Assembly: GCA_003149935.1 (NCBI GenBank)
Contig: QAMH01000010.1
Span: 1 to 64,000, forward strand
Origin: Coriobacteriia bacterium
GTDB lineage: Bacteria > Actinomycetota > Coriobacteriia > Coriobacteriales > QAMH01
Direction: 5' to 3'
DNA: 64,000 nt
Of the stretch, positions 16,542 to 24,802 are shown piece after piece. Each line of letters begins with the position of its first letter. Position 1 is the stretch's first letter. The translations under genes were made by a program, and so were the position numbers. The notes under the pieces were generated by a model. That model saw only the letters and a program-made list of their open reading frames with translations. It searched no databases and was not told the origin of the DNA.

Positions 16542-16620
16542 CGGGATTCGCCATTATTTGGTTGATGCCGATATCGGGATTCGCCATAATAGGGCCAATA
16601 CCGATATCGGGATTCGCCAT
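16542..16620 (+). repeat. Three tandem direct repeats, 33-bp period, before an ATPase gene
   Basis: CGGGATTCGCCAT occurs at 16542, 16575 and 16608, exactly 33 bp apart. Copies two and three are preceded by CCGATAT, making a CCGATATCGG palindrome at each. The last copy ends 1 bp before the GGAGG ribosome site of the gene at 16632. The regular phase suggests a protein-binding array or a copy-number-variable element. Confidence 0.8.
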
Positions 16621-16631
16621 TGGAGGCAAAG

Positions 16632-17990
16632 ATGCATCGTAACGCCATGGCTAGACTTATCGCATGGAAAGATGACCTTCGCAGAAAGCCGCTCATCATC
16701 AACGGGGCAAGGCAGGTAGGGAAGACTTGGCTTGCGTTGGAATTCGGGAAGACTCATTTTGAGCAAGTCGCCCATGTAGTCTTTCTGGACAACGAGGAGA
16801 TGCAGCGCGCTTTTGAAAGAAGCCTTGACCCAGATCGGTTGCTCACTATCATCGGTGCCGCGACAGGCACGAACCCACAATCGGGAGACGTCCTCGTCTT
16901 TCTGGATGAAATCCAAGAATGCCCCCGGGCGCTGACATCCCTCAAGCGCTTCTGCGAGGAAAGACCCGAGATTCCCGTTATCGCTGCGGGCTCCCTCCTT
17001 GGACTTGCCCTCAATCGTGCAACGGACACAGCTCCCAATGGAGCCTCCTGGCCTGTAGGCAAAGTAAACTACCTTGACTTGCATCCAATGGCATTCGACG
17101 AGTACCTCGAAGCTCTGGGACAGGGGCAGTTCGCGGACATCCTCAGGTCAGGCGATATGGAGATGGCAGACGCCTTTCACGAGCGTCTCGAAGAACATCT
17201 GAAGACATACATGTACGTGGGGGGAATGCCCGAGGCTGTTACGGAGTACGTGGAAAGCGGAGATTTCGAACGCGTGCGTCAAGTGCAGACAGAGCTCATC
17301 AACGGATACGAACGCGACTTTGCAAAGCACGTGCCCAACCCAACCACGACCGAGCGAATCAGGCAAACGTGGAAATCAGTCCCCAGACAACTTGCCCGTG
17401 AAAGCGACATGAAGCGCTTTACCTATGCAGCGATAGAGGAGCATGCGCGCGGCCGTGACTATCGTGATGCAGTAGCATGGCTCATCGACGCCGGACTCGT
17501 GACGAAAGTCGAGCGCATATCGAAACCGGGAATACCCTTGGCAGGATATGCGGACAGCTCCTATTTCAAGCTCTACCTTCTCGACATCGGATTGCTGGGT
17601 GCAATGACCTCGCTTGACGCGAGCTCCATCATCATGGGGAACAAGCTATTCACAGAGTACAAGGGTGCTTACGCAGAGCAGTACGTCTGCCAACAGCTCG
17701 TGTCAACCAATTCGTGTGTCCCCTATTATTGGTCGGCAGATGGGAAGAACAAAAAGGGCGAAGTAGACTTCGTCGTGCAGAATGGTGCTTCGGTTTTGCC
17801 AGTCGAAGTCAAGGCCGAGGAAAACGTCAGGGGCTCAAGCATCGCCAACTTCGCAAAACGCTATGACATACAGAAATCCGTACGCTTCTCTGCTAAACCT
17901 TATAAAGACCAGGGCTGGCTTGTCAACGTCCCCTTGAACATGGCGGAATTTCTGTTCAAGGTGCCCGCCTTGCGTGATGGTGCCATGTAA
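16632..17990 (+). CDS. AAA ATPase with DUF4143 domain
   Basis: 452-residue ATPase of the COG1373 group. Walker A is NGARQVGKTWLALEFGK, Walker B VLVFLDEIQ, and sensor region PVIAAGSLLGLAL. The C-terminal DUF4143 part spans about residues 200-400 and contains YYWSADGKNKKGEVDFVVQN and LPVEVKAEENV, which has the D-ExK look of a restriction-endonuclease-like fold. The ATG at 16632 follows GGAGG by five bases; an upstream TTG at 16620 lies inside the repeat and is less likely. Cellular role of the family is poorly known. The preceding tandem repeats may control it. Confidence 0.88.
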   Translation: MHRNAMARLIAWKDDLRRKPLIINGARQVGKTWLALEFGKTHFEQVAHVVFLDNEEMQRAFERSLDPDRLLTIIGAATGTNPQSGDVLVFLDEIQECPRALTSLKRFCEERPEIPVIAAGSLLGLALNRATDTAPNGASWPVGKVNYLDLHPMAFDEYLEALGQGQFADILRSGDMEMADAFHERLEEHLKTYMYVGGMPEAVTEYVESGDFERVRQVQTELINGYERDFAKHVPNPTTTERIRQTWKSVPRQLARESDMKRFTYAAIEEHARGRDYRDAVAWLIDAGLVTKVERISKPGIPLAGYADSSYFKLYLLDIGLLGAMTSLDASSIIMGNKLFTEYKGAYAEQYVCQQLVSTNSCVPYYWSADGKNKKGEVDFVVQNGASVLPVEVKAEENVRGSSIANFAKRYDIQKSVRFSAKPYKDQGWLVNVPLNMAEFLFKVPALRDGAM

Positions 17991-18022
17991 AAGCCATGCC
18001 ACTCCTGGGACATATGCTATAT

Positions 18023-18050
18023 AGAACACATGTTCGCTTTCGTGTATACT
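18023..18050 (+). promoter_or_regulatory. SOS (LexA-type) box overlapping promoter of the TerB-BrxD-helicase operon
   Basis: AGAACACATGTTCG (18023-18036) matches the Gram-positive/actinobacterial SOS consensus CGAACRNRYGTTYG at 13 of 14 positions, with a perfect GAAC-N4-GTTC core. A TATACT -10 element lies at 18045-18050; the matching -35 position (18022-18027) falls inside the box, so bound LexA would block RNA polymerase. The operon's first ATG is 47 bp further on. Confidence 0.65.
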
Positions 18051-18096
18051 CGTATGCCTGACCTTGATGGCTCACGGCAGGCGGAAAGGAGACAGC

Positions 18097-19836
18097 ATGG
18101 CGCAACGCTCGGCACGGCAGATGAGCGTCGACGAGCTGCGCACGCAGATCTCCCAGCGCCTGCGCTCCAATGCCGCCTTTAGCAAAACCGTCTACCAAGA
18201 CCAGCCCATCATCATGACGGGTAGCCAGCTCAAGAGCTTCGTGCCGGATGCCATCCGCGAGGCCCGCCAGCTCGCGAAGCAGGGTTACGCACGTAATCTC
18301 AGCGTCGTCGACGTCTTTTACGAGCAAGCGCGGCTCCTTGCCGGTTACGAGGACGACTTCGAATTCATCGGCACGTTTTCGCATTACTACCCCAGCTACG
18401 AGGACATGAGCAACGAGCAGCTACGCGGCTATTTTGCGTGGCGCACCAAGGTACGTCACGGCAACATCGAGCAAGGCTCGCTCTCCTTTGCCTACGTCTA
18501 CCTCTACGAGCTTATCAACCTCATCGGCGTCTCAAGCGCGCAGGACGCCTATGACACGCTGCTCGCCTTCGGCACGGCGTACCGCCGCTTCGACACGCGC
18601 TTCGGCCAGCTCTTCGATACCTGGCTCGATGATTTCGTCATCTACTACGGCCTGGATGCAGGCTTGCTGCGCACGCGCTCGTTCGCCAAGCGCGATGCCG
18701 CCTTCGACGTGCTGCTGCACCATGAGATGCATGCGGAAGGCGAGCTCTTCGATGCGCTTGTCACACTCAGTGGCTATGCGATCATGGACTCCCCCTTCTT
18801 CGTCGAGCACGAAGCCGAGCTGCGCCACCTCGTTGCGCATGCCTACCGAGCTGCCGCCCAGCATCACGCCAAGCTCAAGACCACGCTACCCGCCAAGCTT
18901 GCCGGACGCCTCAAGAACGAACGCCTCTGGCTGTTCGAACGGGCCGTCTTCGCCAACCCACTCAACATTACAAGCGCCGAGTACCAGATCAGTCCCCACG
19001 ACACCGTCTATTGTCGGGGCGCAGCCTGGTTCCGCACGCGCTACGAGAATCTCGAATATCCAATCCCCTGGGTCACCCAGCTGCTCGAGACTTGCGAGTG
19101 CATTCTGCGCGATGTCTACGCATACCCCAACACGCTCGAGCGCAAGCTCACAACCAAGTACCTGCTCAAGGCCGTCGAGACGCGGGCAAGTGAGCTCGCC
19201 GAGGAGACACGCCTGCGCGAGGAACGGGCCGTGCATATCGATTTTTCGCAGCTCGACCACATCCGCAAAGCAGCGAATGAGACCTGCGAGAAGCTCATCG
19301 TGGAGGAAGGGGAAGGGATTTCTCCACTCCGCGGCCTTGCGGCCGCTCCGGTCGAAATGACAATAGGGAACGGCGTCCCTGCTGTCATTTCGAGCGTGCG
19401 AAGCGAGTCGAGAAATCCTTCCGCCCCTGCTGCCATTTCGAGCGAAGCGAACGAAGTGAGCGCAGTCGAGAAATCTCGACCCTTACGTTCTGCCTGCTGT
19501 GGCGAGGGAGATTTCTCCACTCCGGCGCTTCGCGCCTCCGGTCGAAATGACAACGGGAGCAGCCCATCCGCCCTCGGTCGAAATGACAGGGGGGACGGCC
19601 CATCCGCACCCTCGCTTTCCCCCAAAGAAATCGAACTTGTCGCATGCCTGCTCTCCGGCGGCTCGGTGCGCGAGTTCGAGCGCGCGCATGCCTGCATGGC
19701 ATCCGTGCTCGTCGACTCCATCAACGACAAGCTCTACGACGAGTTCGCCGATATCTGCATAGACGCCACCGGCGACGAGCCCGCCATCATCGAAGACTAC
19801 GCCCCCGAGCTGCGCACGCTGCTCGGCCTGTCCTGA
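18097..19836 (+). CDS. TerB_N/TerB_C domain protein with in-frame repeat insertion
   Basis: 579-residue soluble protein, first gene of a three-gene operon. Residues ~85-145 carry the TerB_N signature (YPSYEDMSNEQLRGYFAWR, then GSLSFAYVYLYELINLIG). A TerB_C-like part begins near residue 385 (HIDFSQLDHIRKAANETC) and resumes near 510 (LSPKEIELVACLLSGG). Between them about 95 residues are encoded by interspersed repeat DNA and have no family resemblance. The ATG at 18097 follows GGAAAGGAGACAGC. TerB_N/C proteins have been linked by comparative genomics to tellurite/stress and DNA-processing systems. The next gene starts 10 bp downstream. Exact function unknown. Confidence 0.8.
   Translation: MAQRSARQMSVDELRTQISQRLRSNAAFSKTVYQDQPIIMTGSQLKSFVPDAIREARQLAKQGYARNLSVVDVFYEQARLLAGYEDDFEFIGTFSHYYPSYEDMSNEQLRGYFAWRTKVRHGNIEQGSLSFAYVYLYELINLIGVSSAQDAYDTLLAFGTAYRRFDTRFGQLFDTWLDDFVIYYGLDAGLLRTRSFAKRDAAFDVLLHHEMHAEGELFDALVTLSGYAIMDSPFFVEHEAELRHLVAHAYRAAAQHHAKLKTTLPAKLAGRLKNERLWLFERAVFANPLNITSAEYQISPHDTVYCRGAAWFRTRYENLEYPIPWVTQLLETCECILRDVYAYPNTLERKLTTKYLLKAVETRASELAEETRLREERAVHIDFSQLDHIRKAANETCEKLIVEEGEGISPLRGLAAAPVEMTIGNGVPAVISSVRSESRNPSAPAAISSEANEVSAVEKSRPLRSACCGEGDFSTPALRASGRNDNGSSPSALGRNDRGDGPSAPSLSPKEIELVACLLSGGSVREFERAHACMASVLVDSINDKLYDEFADICIDATGDEPAIIEDYAPELRTLLGLS
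19316..19600 (+). repeat. Interspersed repeat inside the TerB gene
   Basis: The segment alternates motifs such as GGTCGAAATGACA, TGTCATTTCGAGCG and GCGAAGCGAGTCGAGAAAT, in both orientations. The same motifs in similar order fill the intergenic space 40441-40724. Here the insertion keeps the reading frame open for about 95 codons. Confidence 0.85.
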
Positions 19837-19846
19837 AGGAGCTGTC

Positions 19847-21193
19847 ATGGCCACCAAGATCCCCAAACGCATCGCATCGACCGTGCTCAACTCCCTTAAG
19901 GGCGGCGTCGTGCCACGTGTCGGCCTGCCCTACGTCGCGGTCGGTCGTGAGGCGGAGATCGATGCGCTGCTCCACGACGTCGACATCATCGCCGACGGCG
20001 GGGCAACCTTCCGCTTCATCGTCGGCAAATACGGAAGCGGCAAGAGCTTCCTGCTGCAAACCATCCGCAACTATGCGATGGATCGTAACTTCGTCGTCGT
20101 CGATGCCGACCTCTCCCCCGAGCGCCGTCTCCAGGGCAGCCACGGCCAGGGCCTTGCCACCTACAAGGAGCTCATCCGCAACATGTCGACCAAGACACGC
20201 CCCGAAGGTGGCGCGCTCACGCTCATCCTCGATCGTTGGATTTCGAGCGTGCAGCAAGACGTGCTTGCCGAAGGGCTCGAGCCCGGTACGGAAGCTTTCG
20301 CGCAGCGTGTCGAGATGCGCATCCACGAAGTGGTGAGCACGCTCTCGGAGCTCGTGCACGGCTTTGACTTCGCGCAGCTGCTCGTCATGTACTACCGCGC
20401 CTACGTCAACGATGACGAGGACACCAAAGCCAAGGTCATCAAATGGTTCAGGGGCGAATACGCCAACAAGACCGAGGCCAAGACCGAGCTCGGCATCCGC
20501 ATCGTCATCTCCGACGACGATTGGTACGAGTACATCAAGCTTTTCGCATCCTTCCTCGTGCAAGCGGGCTACGCCGGGTTGCTCGTGCTCATCGACGAGC
20601 TCGTGAACATCTACAAGGTGCCCAACTCCATCACGCGCCAGTACAACTACGAGAAGATCCTCACGATGTACAACGATACGCTGCAGGGTAAGGCGCAGCA
20701 TCTGGGCATCATCATGGGTGGCACGCCCCAGTGCGTCGAGGACAAGCGCCGTGGCGTCTACTCGTACGAGGCACTGCGCAGCCGTCTGGCCGAAGGGCGC
20801 TTCGCCAGCCAGCAATACAAGGACATGCTCGCCCCCATCATCCGTCTCGTGCCACTCACGCACGAGGAGCTCTTCGTACTCGCCGAGAAGCTCACCGCCA
20901 TCCACGCGCAGCTCTTCGATTACGAGCCACGCCTGACCGACGATCAGCTCGTCCAGTTCATCAAGACGGAGTTCGAGCGTGTGGGAGCAACCACGCACAT
21001 CACGCCCCGCGAGGTCATCCGCGATTTCATCGAGCTGCTCGACATCATGTACCAGAATCCCGACGCGCAGATGGACGAGCTGCTGGCAAGCGAAGCATTC
21101 ACCAGCGCCATTGCGCCCGATGCTTCGAGTAACGTGAGCGTGGCTGCCGAGACAAGCGACCGGCAAGAGAACTTCTTCGAGTTCACGCTCTAG
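19847..21193 (+). CDS. BrxD/DUF2791-type P-loop ATPase
   Basis: 448-residue ATPase of the BREX BrxD (DUF2791) group. Walker A is IVGKYGSGKSFLLQTI and Walker B GLLVLIDELVNIYK; IIMGGTPQCVEDKRRGVYSY and RLVPLTHEELF are typical of the family. Length matches BrxD. GGAGCTGTC precedes the ATG, 10 bp after the TerB gene. In type 2 BREX, BrxD works with the helicase BrxHI; here the next gene is such a helicase, but no PglX methylase, PglZ, BrxC or BrxA/B gene is present in the window. So it belongs to a shorter module. Confidence 0.85.
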   Translation: MATKIPKRIASTVLNSLKGGVVPRVGLPYVAVGREAEIDALLHDVDIIADGGATFRFIVGKYGSGKSFLLQTIRNYAMDRNFVVVDADLSPERRLQGSHGQGLATYKELIRNMSTKTRPEGGALTLILDRWISSVQQDVLAEGLEPGTEAFAQRVEMRIHEVVSTLSELVHGFDFAQLLVMYYRAYVNDDEDTKAKVIKWFRGEYANKTEAKTELGIRIVISDDDWYEYIKLFASFLVQAGYAGLLVLIDELVNIYKVPNSITRQYNYEKILTMYNDTLQGKAQHLGIIMGGTPQCVEDKRRGVYSYEALRSRLAEGRFASQQYKDMLAPIIRLVPLTHEELFVLAEKLTAIHAQLFDYEPRLTDDQLVQFIKTEFERVGATTHITPREVIRDFIELLDIMYQNPDAQMDELLASEAFTSAIAPDASSNVSVAAETSDRQENFFEFTL

Positions 21194-21202
21194 GCGGTGA
21201 TC

Positions 21203-23521
21203 ATGGACGTCTTTGCCTCATATGCGCCCTTCATCCAGGACTTCATCTACCGTAACGGCTGGGAAAGCCTGCGTTCGGTGCAAGTCGCCGCCGCCGATGC
21301 CATCTTCAATTCCGAGGACAACGTCTTGCTGGCCGCATCCACGGCCTCCGGCAAGACCGAGGCTGCGTTCTTCCCCATACTCTCCCAGCTTGATGAGGAC
21401 CCCTCCTCGAGCGTCGGCGTGCTCTACATCGCACCGCTCAAGGCGCTCATCAACGACCAGTTCGGCCGTCTCACCGAGCTCTGCGAGGAGGCCGAGATTC
21501 CCGTCTGGCGTTGGCACGGCGACGTCGCGCAATCACGCAAGAGCAAGCTGCTCAAGCACCCGAGCGGCATCTTGCAGATCACGCCGGAATCCCTCGAAGC
21601 GCTGCTCCTGCACAAGCATTCCCACATCCCCGCGCTCTTCGGCGACCTGCGCTTCATCGTCATCGACGAGATTCACTCCCTCATGCGCGCCGACCGCGGT
21701 GGTCAATGTCTCTGCCTCATCGAACGCCTCTCGCGTCTCGCATCATGCAGCCCGCGACGCATCGGGTTGTCGGCAACCATCGGCGACCTCGAGCTGGCCG
21801 GACGCTTCCTTGGCGCCGGCTCGGGTCGCGACACCATCATCCCCCGCATCGAGGACACGCAGCAGCGCTGGCGCCTGTCCATGTCTCACTTCTTCGTGGG
21901 AGAGGGCGCCGAGGAAATGGGTGAGACACATTGGACAGGTACATCTGTCTCATTGGCAGAATCCAATGAGACAGATGTACCTGTCCAATGTGTCTCACCC
22001 TCCCCGCCCGAACCCGCCACCGATGCCGCTCCCGCAGGCGCGGACCTCGGCCTCGGCTACATCTTCGAGCATACGCGTGGCAAGAAGTGCCTCGTCTTCT
22101 GCAACTCGCGCGAGGAGGCCGAAGGCGTCACCACCACGCTACGTCGCTATTGCGAGGCCAACAACGAGCCCGACCGTTTCCTCATCCATCACGGCAACCT
22201 CTCGTCGGCCGTGCGCGAGAGCGCGGAAGACGTCATGCGCGACGAGGAGCTCGACCAGACGACCGTCACCACGGCCACCCTCGAACTCGGCATCGACATC
22301 GGTCGCCTCGAGCGCGCCTTCCAGATCGATGCCCCCTTCACGGTGAGCGCGTTCTTGCAGCGCATGGGGCGTACGGGACGGCGAGGCTCGCCCCCGGAGA
22401 TGTGGTTCGTCATGCGCGAGGACCGCGCCGAGCCGCGCACCACCCTGGGCGCGACCATCCCCTGGAAGCTCCTGCAGGGCATCGCACTCGTACAACTCTA
22501 CCTCGAGGATCGCTGGGTCGAGCCACCGCGACTCGACCGCCTGCCCTACAGCCTGCTCTACCACCAGACCATGGCAACCCTTGCCAGCGGGGGCGAGATG
22601 ACGCCGGCCGAGCTCGCAGCCCGCGTCCTTACCCTCGGGTACTTTCATCGCGTGAGCAGCGAGGACTTCCGCGTCCTGCTACACCACCTCATCGACATCG
22701 ACCACATCCAGCTCACCGAGGAGGGCGGTCTCATCGTCGGCATCGCAGGCGAGCGCGTCATCAACAGCTACCGCTTCTACGGCGTCTTCCAGGAAAACGA
22801 GGAGTACACCGTTCGCAACGAGTCCCAGGAGCTCGGCACCATCGTGCTGCCACCGCCCGTGGGCGAAAAGCTCGCCATAGCCGGTGCCACCTGGCTCGTC
22901 GAGGAGGTCGACCACAAGCGCCACCTCGTCTACGCCACGCAAGTAAAGGGCCAAGTGCCGGCCTACTTTGGCGACTGCCCCGGCGACATCAACACGGTCG
23001 TACTCGAGCGCATGCTGCGCGTGCTCATGGAAGATGCGGATTATCCCTACCTCATGGACAACGCGCGCGGCAGGCTCGCCCAGGCCCGCTCGACCGCACG
23101 CAACGCCCATCTCGACCACATCCCGCTCGTTCGTCTGGGTGGCAACACCTGGGGGCTCTTCCCCTGGCTTGGCAGCTACGCCTTCCTCGCACTCGAGCGT
23201 TTCCTCAAGATCAAGTGCGCCGACCAGCTCCAACTCAAGGGTCTGGACTCGTCGCGTCCCTATTTCATGGAGTTTCGCATGAAGGGCGACGAGCAGCTCT
23301 TCTACGATGTGCTCGCGGAGCAGGCAACCACACCGTTCGATCCCCTTGACCTCGTCTATCCCGACGAAATCCCCATCTGGGAGAAATACGACGAATACGT
23401 GCCCATCGAGCTCATCCGCAAGGGCTTCGCCGAGAGTGTCCTCGACATCGACGGCATGCTCAAGCGCGTGCGCCAGTGGTGCGGCCTGCCAGACGAGAAG
23501 CCGCTGCAGCTCCCGGGCTAG
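21203..23521 (+). CDS. Lhr-like/BrxHI-like DEAD/DEAH-box helicase with in-frame palindrome
   Basis: 772-residue superfamily 2 helicase. Motif I ASTASGKTEAAF, Ia APLKALINDQ, motif II DEIH, III GLSATIGDLEL, V TATLELGIDIG, VI QRMGRTGRRG. The C-terminal ~350 residues include a winged-helix-like part and match the layout of BrxHI/Lhr relatives. Between the two RecA domains, about residues 239-266 are encoded by an 82-bp palindrome. The ATG at 21203 is preceded by AGGCGG; GTG 21197 is the alternative. It overlaps nothing and starts 9 bp after brxD, so the three genes are one operon. Expected to unwind DNA or DNA-RNA using ATP. Confidence 0.88.
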   Translation: MDVFASYAPFIQDFIYRNGWESLRSVQVAAADAIFNSEDNVLLAASTASGKTEAAFFPILSQLDEDPSSSVGVLYIAPLKALINDQFGRLTELCEEAEIPVWRWHGDVAQSRKSKLLKHPSGILQITPESLEALLLHKHSHIPALFGDLRFIVIDEIHSLMRADRGGQCLCLIERLSRLASCSPRRIGLSATIGDLELAGRFLGAGSGRDTIIPRIEDTQQRWRLSMSHFFVGEGAEEMGETHWTGTSVSLAESNETDVPVQCVSPSPPEPATDAAPAGADLGLGYIFEHTRGKKCLVFCNSREEAEGVTTTLRRYCEANNEPDRFLIHHGNLSSAVRESAEDVMRDEELDQTTVTTATLELGIDIGRLERAFQIDAPFTVSAFLQRMGRTGRRGSPPEMWFVMREDRAEPRTTLGATIPWKLLQGIALVQLYLEDRWVEPPRLDRLPYSLLYHQTMATLASGGEMTPAELAARVLTLGYFHRVSSEDFRVLLHHLIDIDHIQLTEEGGLIVGIAGERVINSYRFYGVFQENEEYTVRNESQELGTIVLPPPVGEKLAIAGATWLVEEVDHKRHLVYATQVKGQVPAYFGDCPGDINTVVLERMLRVLMEDADYPYLMDNARGRLAQARSTARNAHLDHIPLVRLGGNTWGLFPWLGSYAFLALERFLKIKCADQLQLKGLDSSRPYFMEFRMKGDEQLFYDVLAEQATTPFDPLDLVYPDEIPIWEKYDEYVPIELIRKGFAESVLDIDGMLKRVRQWCGLPDEKPLQLPG
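21919..22000. repeat. 82-bp palindrome inside the helicase gene
   Basis: Arms of 38 bp (outer part GGTGAGACACATTGGACAGG) pair without mismatch around the six-base loop CAGAAT at 21957-21962. It is read through in frame, giving a hydrophilic stretch between helicase domains. Confidence 0.92.
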
Positions 23522-23594
23522 ACGCAGAGCTCAGTAATTGGAACCACATGGAATTTCGGTGACATGCGTGCTTTCAACAGCTGATGCCTAATCT

Positions 23595-23640
23595 TGCAAA
23601 AATCGCCTAAAAATGCAAAAATCGCCTAAAAATGCAAAAG
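23595..23640 (+). repeat. Three direct repeats, 19-bp period, before an ATPase gene
   Basis: TGCAAAAATCGCCTAAAAA occurs at 23595 and 23614, and a partial third copy TGCAAAAG starts at 23633. The array ends 24 bp before the ATG of the ATPase at 23665. AT-rich, unlike the surrounding DNA. Confidence 0.88.
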
Positions 23641-23664
23641 CCAATCTTATCCGAAAGGCCTTAT

Positions 23665-24759
23665 ATGGTGCCGAATCCTTTCACTCCCACATTTGGACGA
23701 ATTCCGCTCTTGATGACGGGAAGAGATGCCATCATAGAAGAGATGGAGCAGGCTTTCGATATTGGTTCGGGCGACCCCAATTTATCGACAATCTACACTG
23801 GCGCCCGTGGCACGGGAAAAACCGCGCTCTTGCTCTATCTATCGCGTATCGCATCGGCCCATGGTTGGATAGCCGTTAATGTCACGGCCATTCCCGGGAT
23901 GCTCGAAGATATTCTTGAGCAGACCAAGCAGGGAGCCGCGCAGTTCCTCGAAGCCTCTGACAATCCAAGATTGAGGAGTCTCACCATTGGCCAATTTCTT
24001 GGTTTGGAATGGGACAACCCGACGCAGGAGCGTGGCAACTGGCGTACGCAGATGGGAAAGATCATTGCCTCGTTAAACGATCAGGAGATCGGGCTGCTGA
24101 TCACCGTAGATGAAGTTAATCCCAAGCTCGATGAAATGGTTCATCTTGCAACCACATACCAGCACTTTGTGGGAGAAGAGCGACAGGTGGGCCTGCTACT
24201 TGCCGGTCTTCCAGGCAATGTCAATTCGCTTTTGCGAAACGAGTCCGTTTCGTTTTTACGCAGAGCAAACCAACACAAGCTGGTGCGCATATCCGATGAA
24301 GACATTGCCGAGGGCATCAGAACCACTATCGAGGAAGGTGGCCGTTCTATTTCACTTGAGGCCCTCTCATCAGCAGCTAAAGCTAGCGAGGGCTTTCCTT
24401 ACCTCATGCAACTTGTAGGCTACCAAAGCTGGGCCAGAAACCCCGATAGCGAGACGGTCTCCGAAGAAGATGTTCACTGGGGCATAGCACGTGCCAGAGC
24501 AAGCTTCTCCGAACGAGTGCTCGACGCAACGTATTATGACCTCTCGGATGGGGACATTCGCTTTCTTCGGGCAATGCTTGCCGATACGAGGGAAAGTCGC
24601 TTATCGGATATCGCCTCGAGAATGGGAGAGGCCAGCAACTACACAAGCACGTACAAGCGTCGCTTGATAGAGCAGGGAGTCATAGGCGAGCGAGGGTCGT
24701 CCTACGTTTCTTTTGAGCTTCCCGGATTCCGCGAGTACCTCGAAGACAGATTCAAATAA
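23665..24759 (+). CDS. AAA ATPase with C-terminal winged helix
   Basis: 364-residue ATPase of the STAND/archaeal-ATPase-like group. Walker A is YTGARGTGKTALLLYLS, Walker B GLLITVDEVNP, sensor LLAGLPGNVNS. The last ~80 residues look like a winged helix (SRLSDIASRMGEASNYTSTY, then KRRLIEQGVIGERGSSYVSF), suggesting DNA binding. The ATG at 23665 has AAAGG eight bases upstream; the earlier ATG at 23632 lies in the repeat array and lacks a ribosome site. It follows the helicase operon by 143 bp on the same strand and has lower GC than its neighbours, a hint of horizontal transfer. Role unknown. Confidence 0.85.
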   Translation: MVPNPFTPTFGRIPLLMTGRDAIIEEMEQAFDIGSGDPNLSTIYTGARGTGKTALLLYLSRIASAHGWIAVNVTAIPGMLEDILEQTKQGAAQFLEASDNPRLRSLTIGQFLGLEWDNPTQERGNWRTQMGKIIASLNDQEIGLLITVDEVNPKLDEMVHLATTYQHFVGEERQVGLLLAGLPGNVNSLLRNESVSFLRRANQHKLVRISDEDIAEGIRTTIEEGGRSISLEALSSAAKASEGFPYLMQLVGYQSWARNPDSETVSEEDVHWGIARARASFSERVLDATYYDLSDGDIRFLRAMLADTRESRLSDIASRMGEASNYTSTYKRRLIEQGVIGERGSSYVSFELPGFREYLEDRFK

Positions 24760-24802
24760 CCCGATTGACGTCACTCGGATCCGGCATCTCAAAGCGCAAC
24801 TG

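Noticed and set aside
16542..16620. Possible CRISPR array
   Set aside because: Only three units with similar, not unique, spacers, and no cas gene nearby; the array abuts a gene start.
18097..23521. A complete BREX locus
   Set aside because: BrxD- and helicase-like genes are present, but no PglX, PglZ, BrxC, BrxA or BrxB gene is found on either side.
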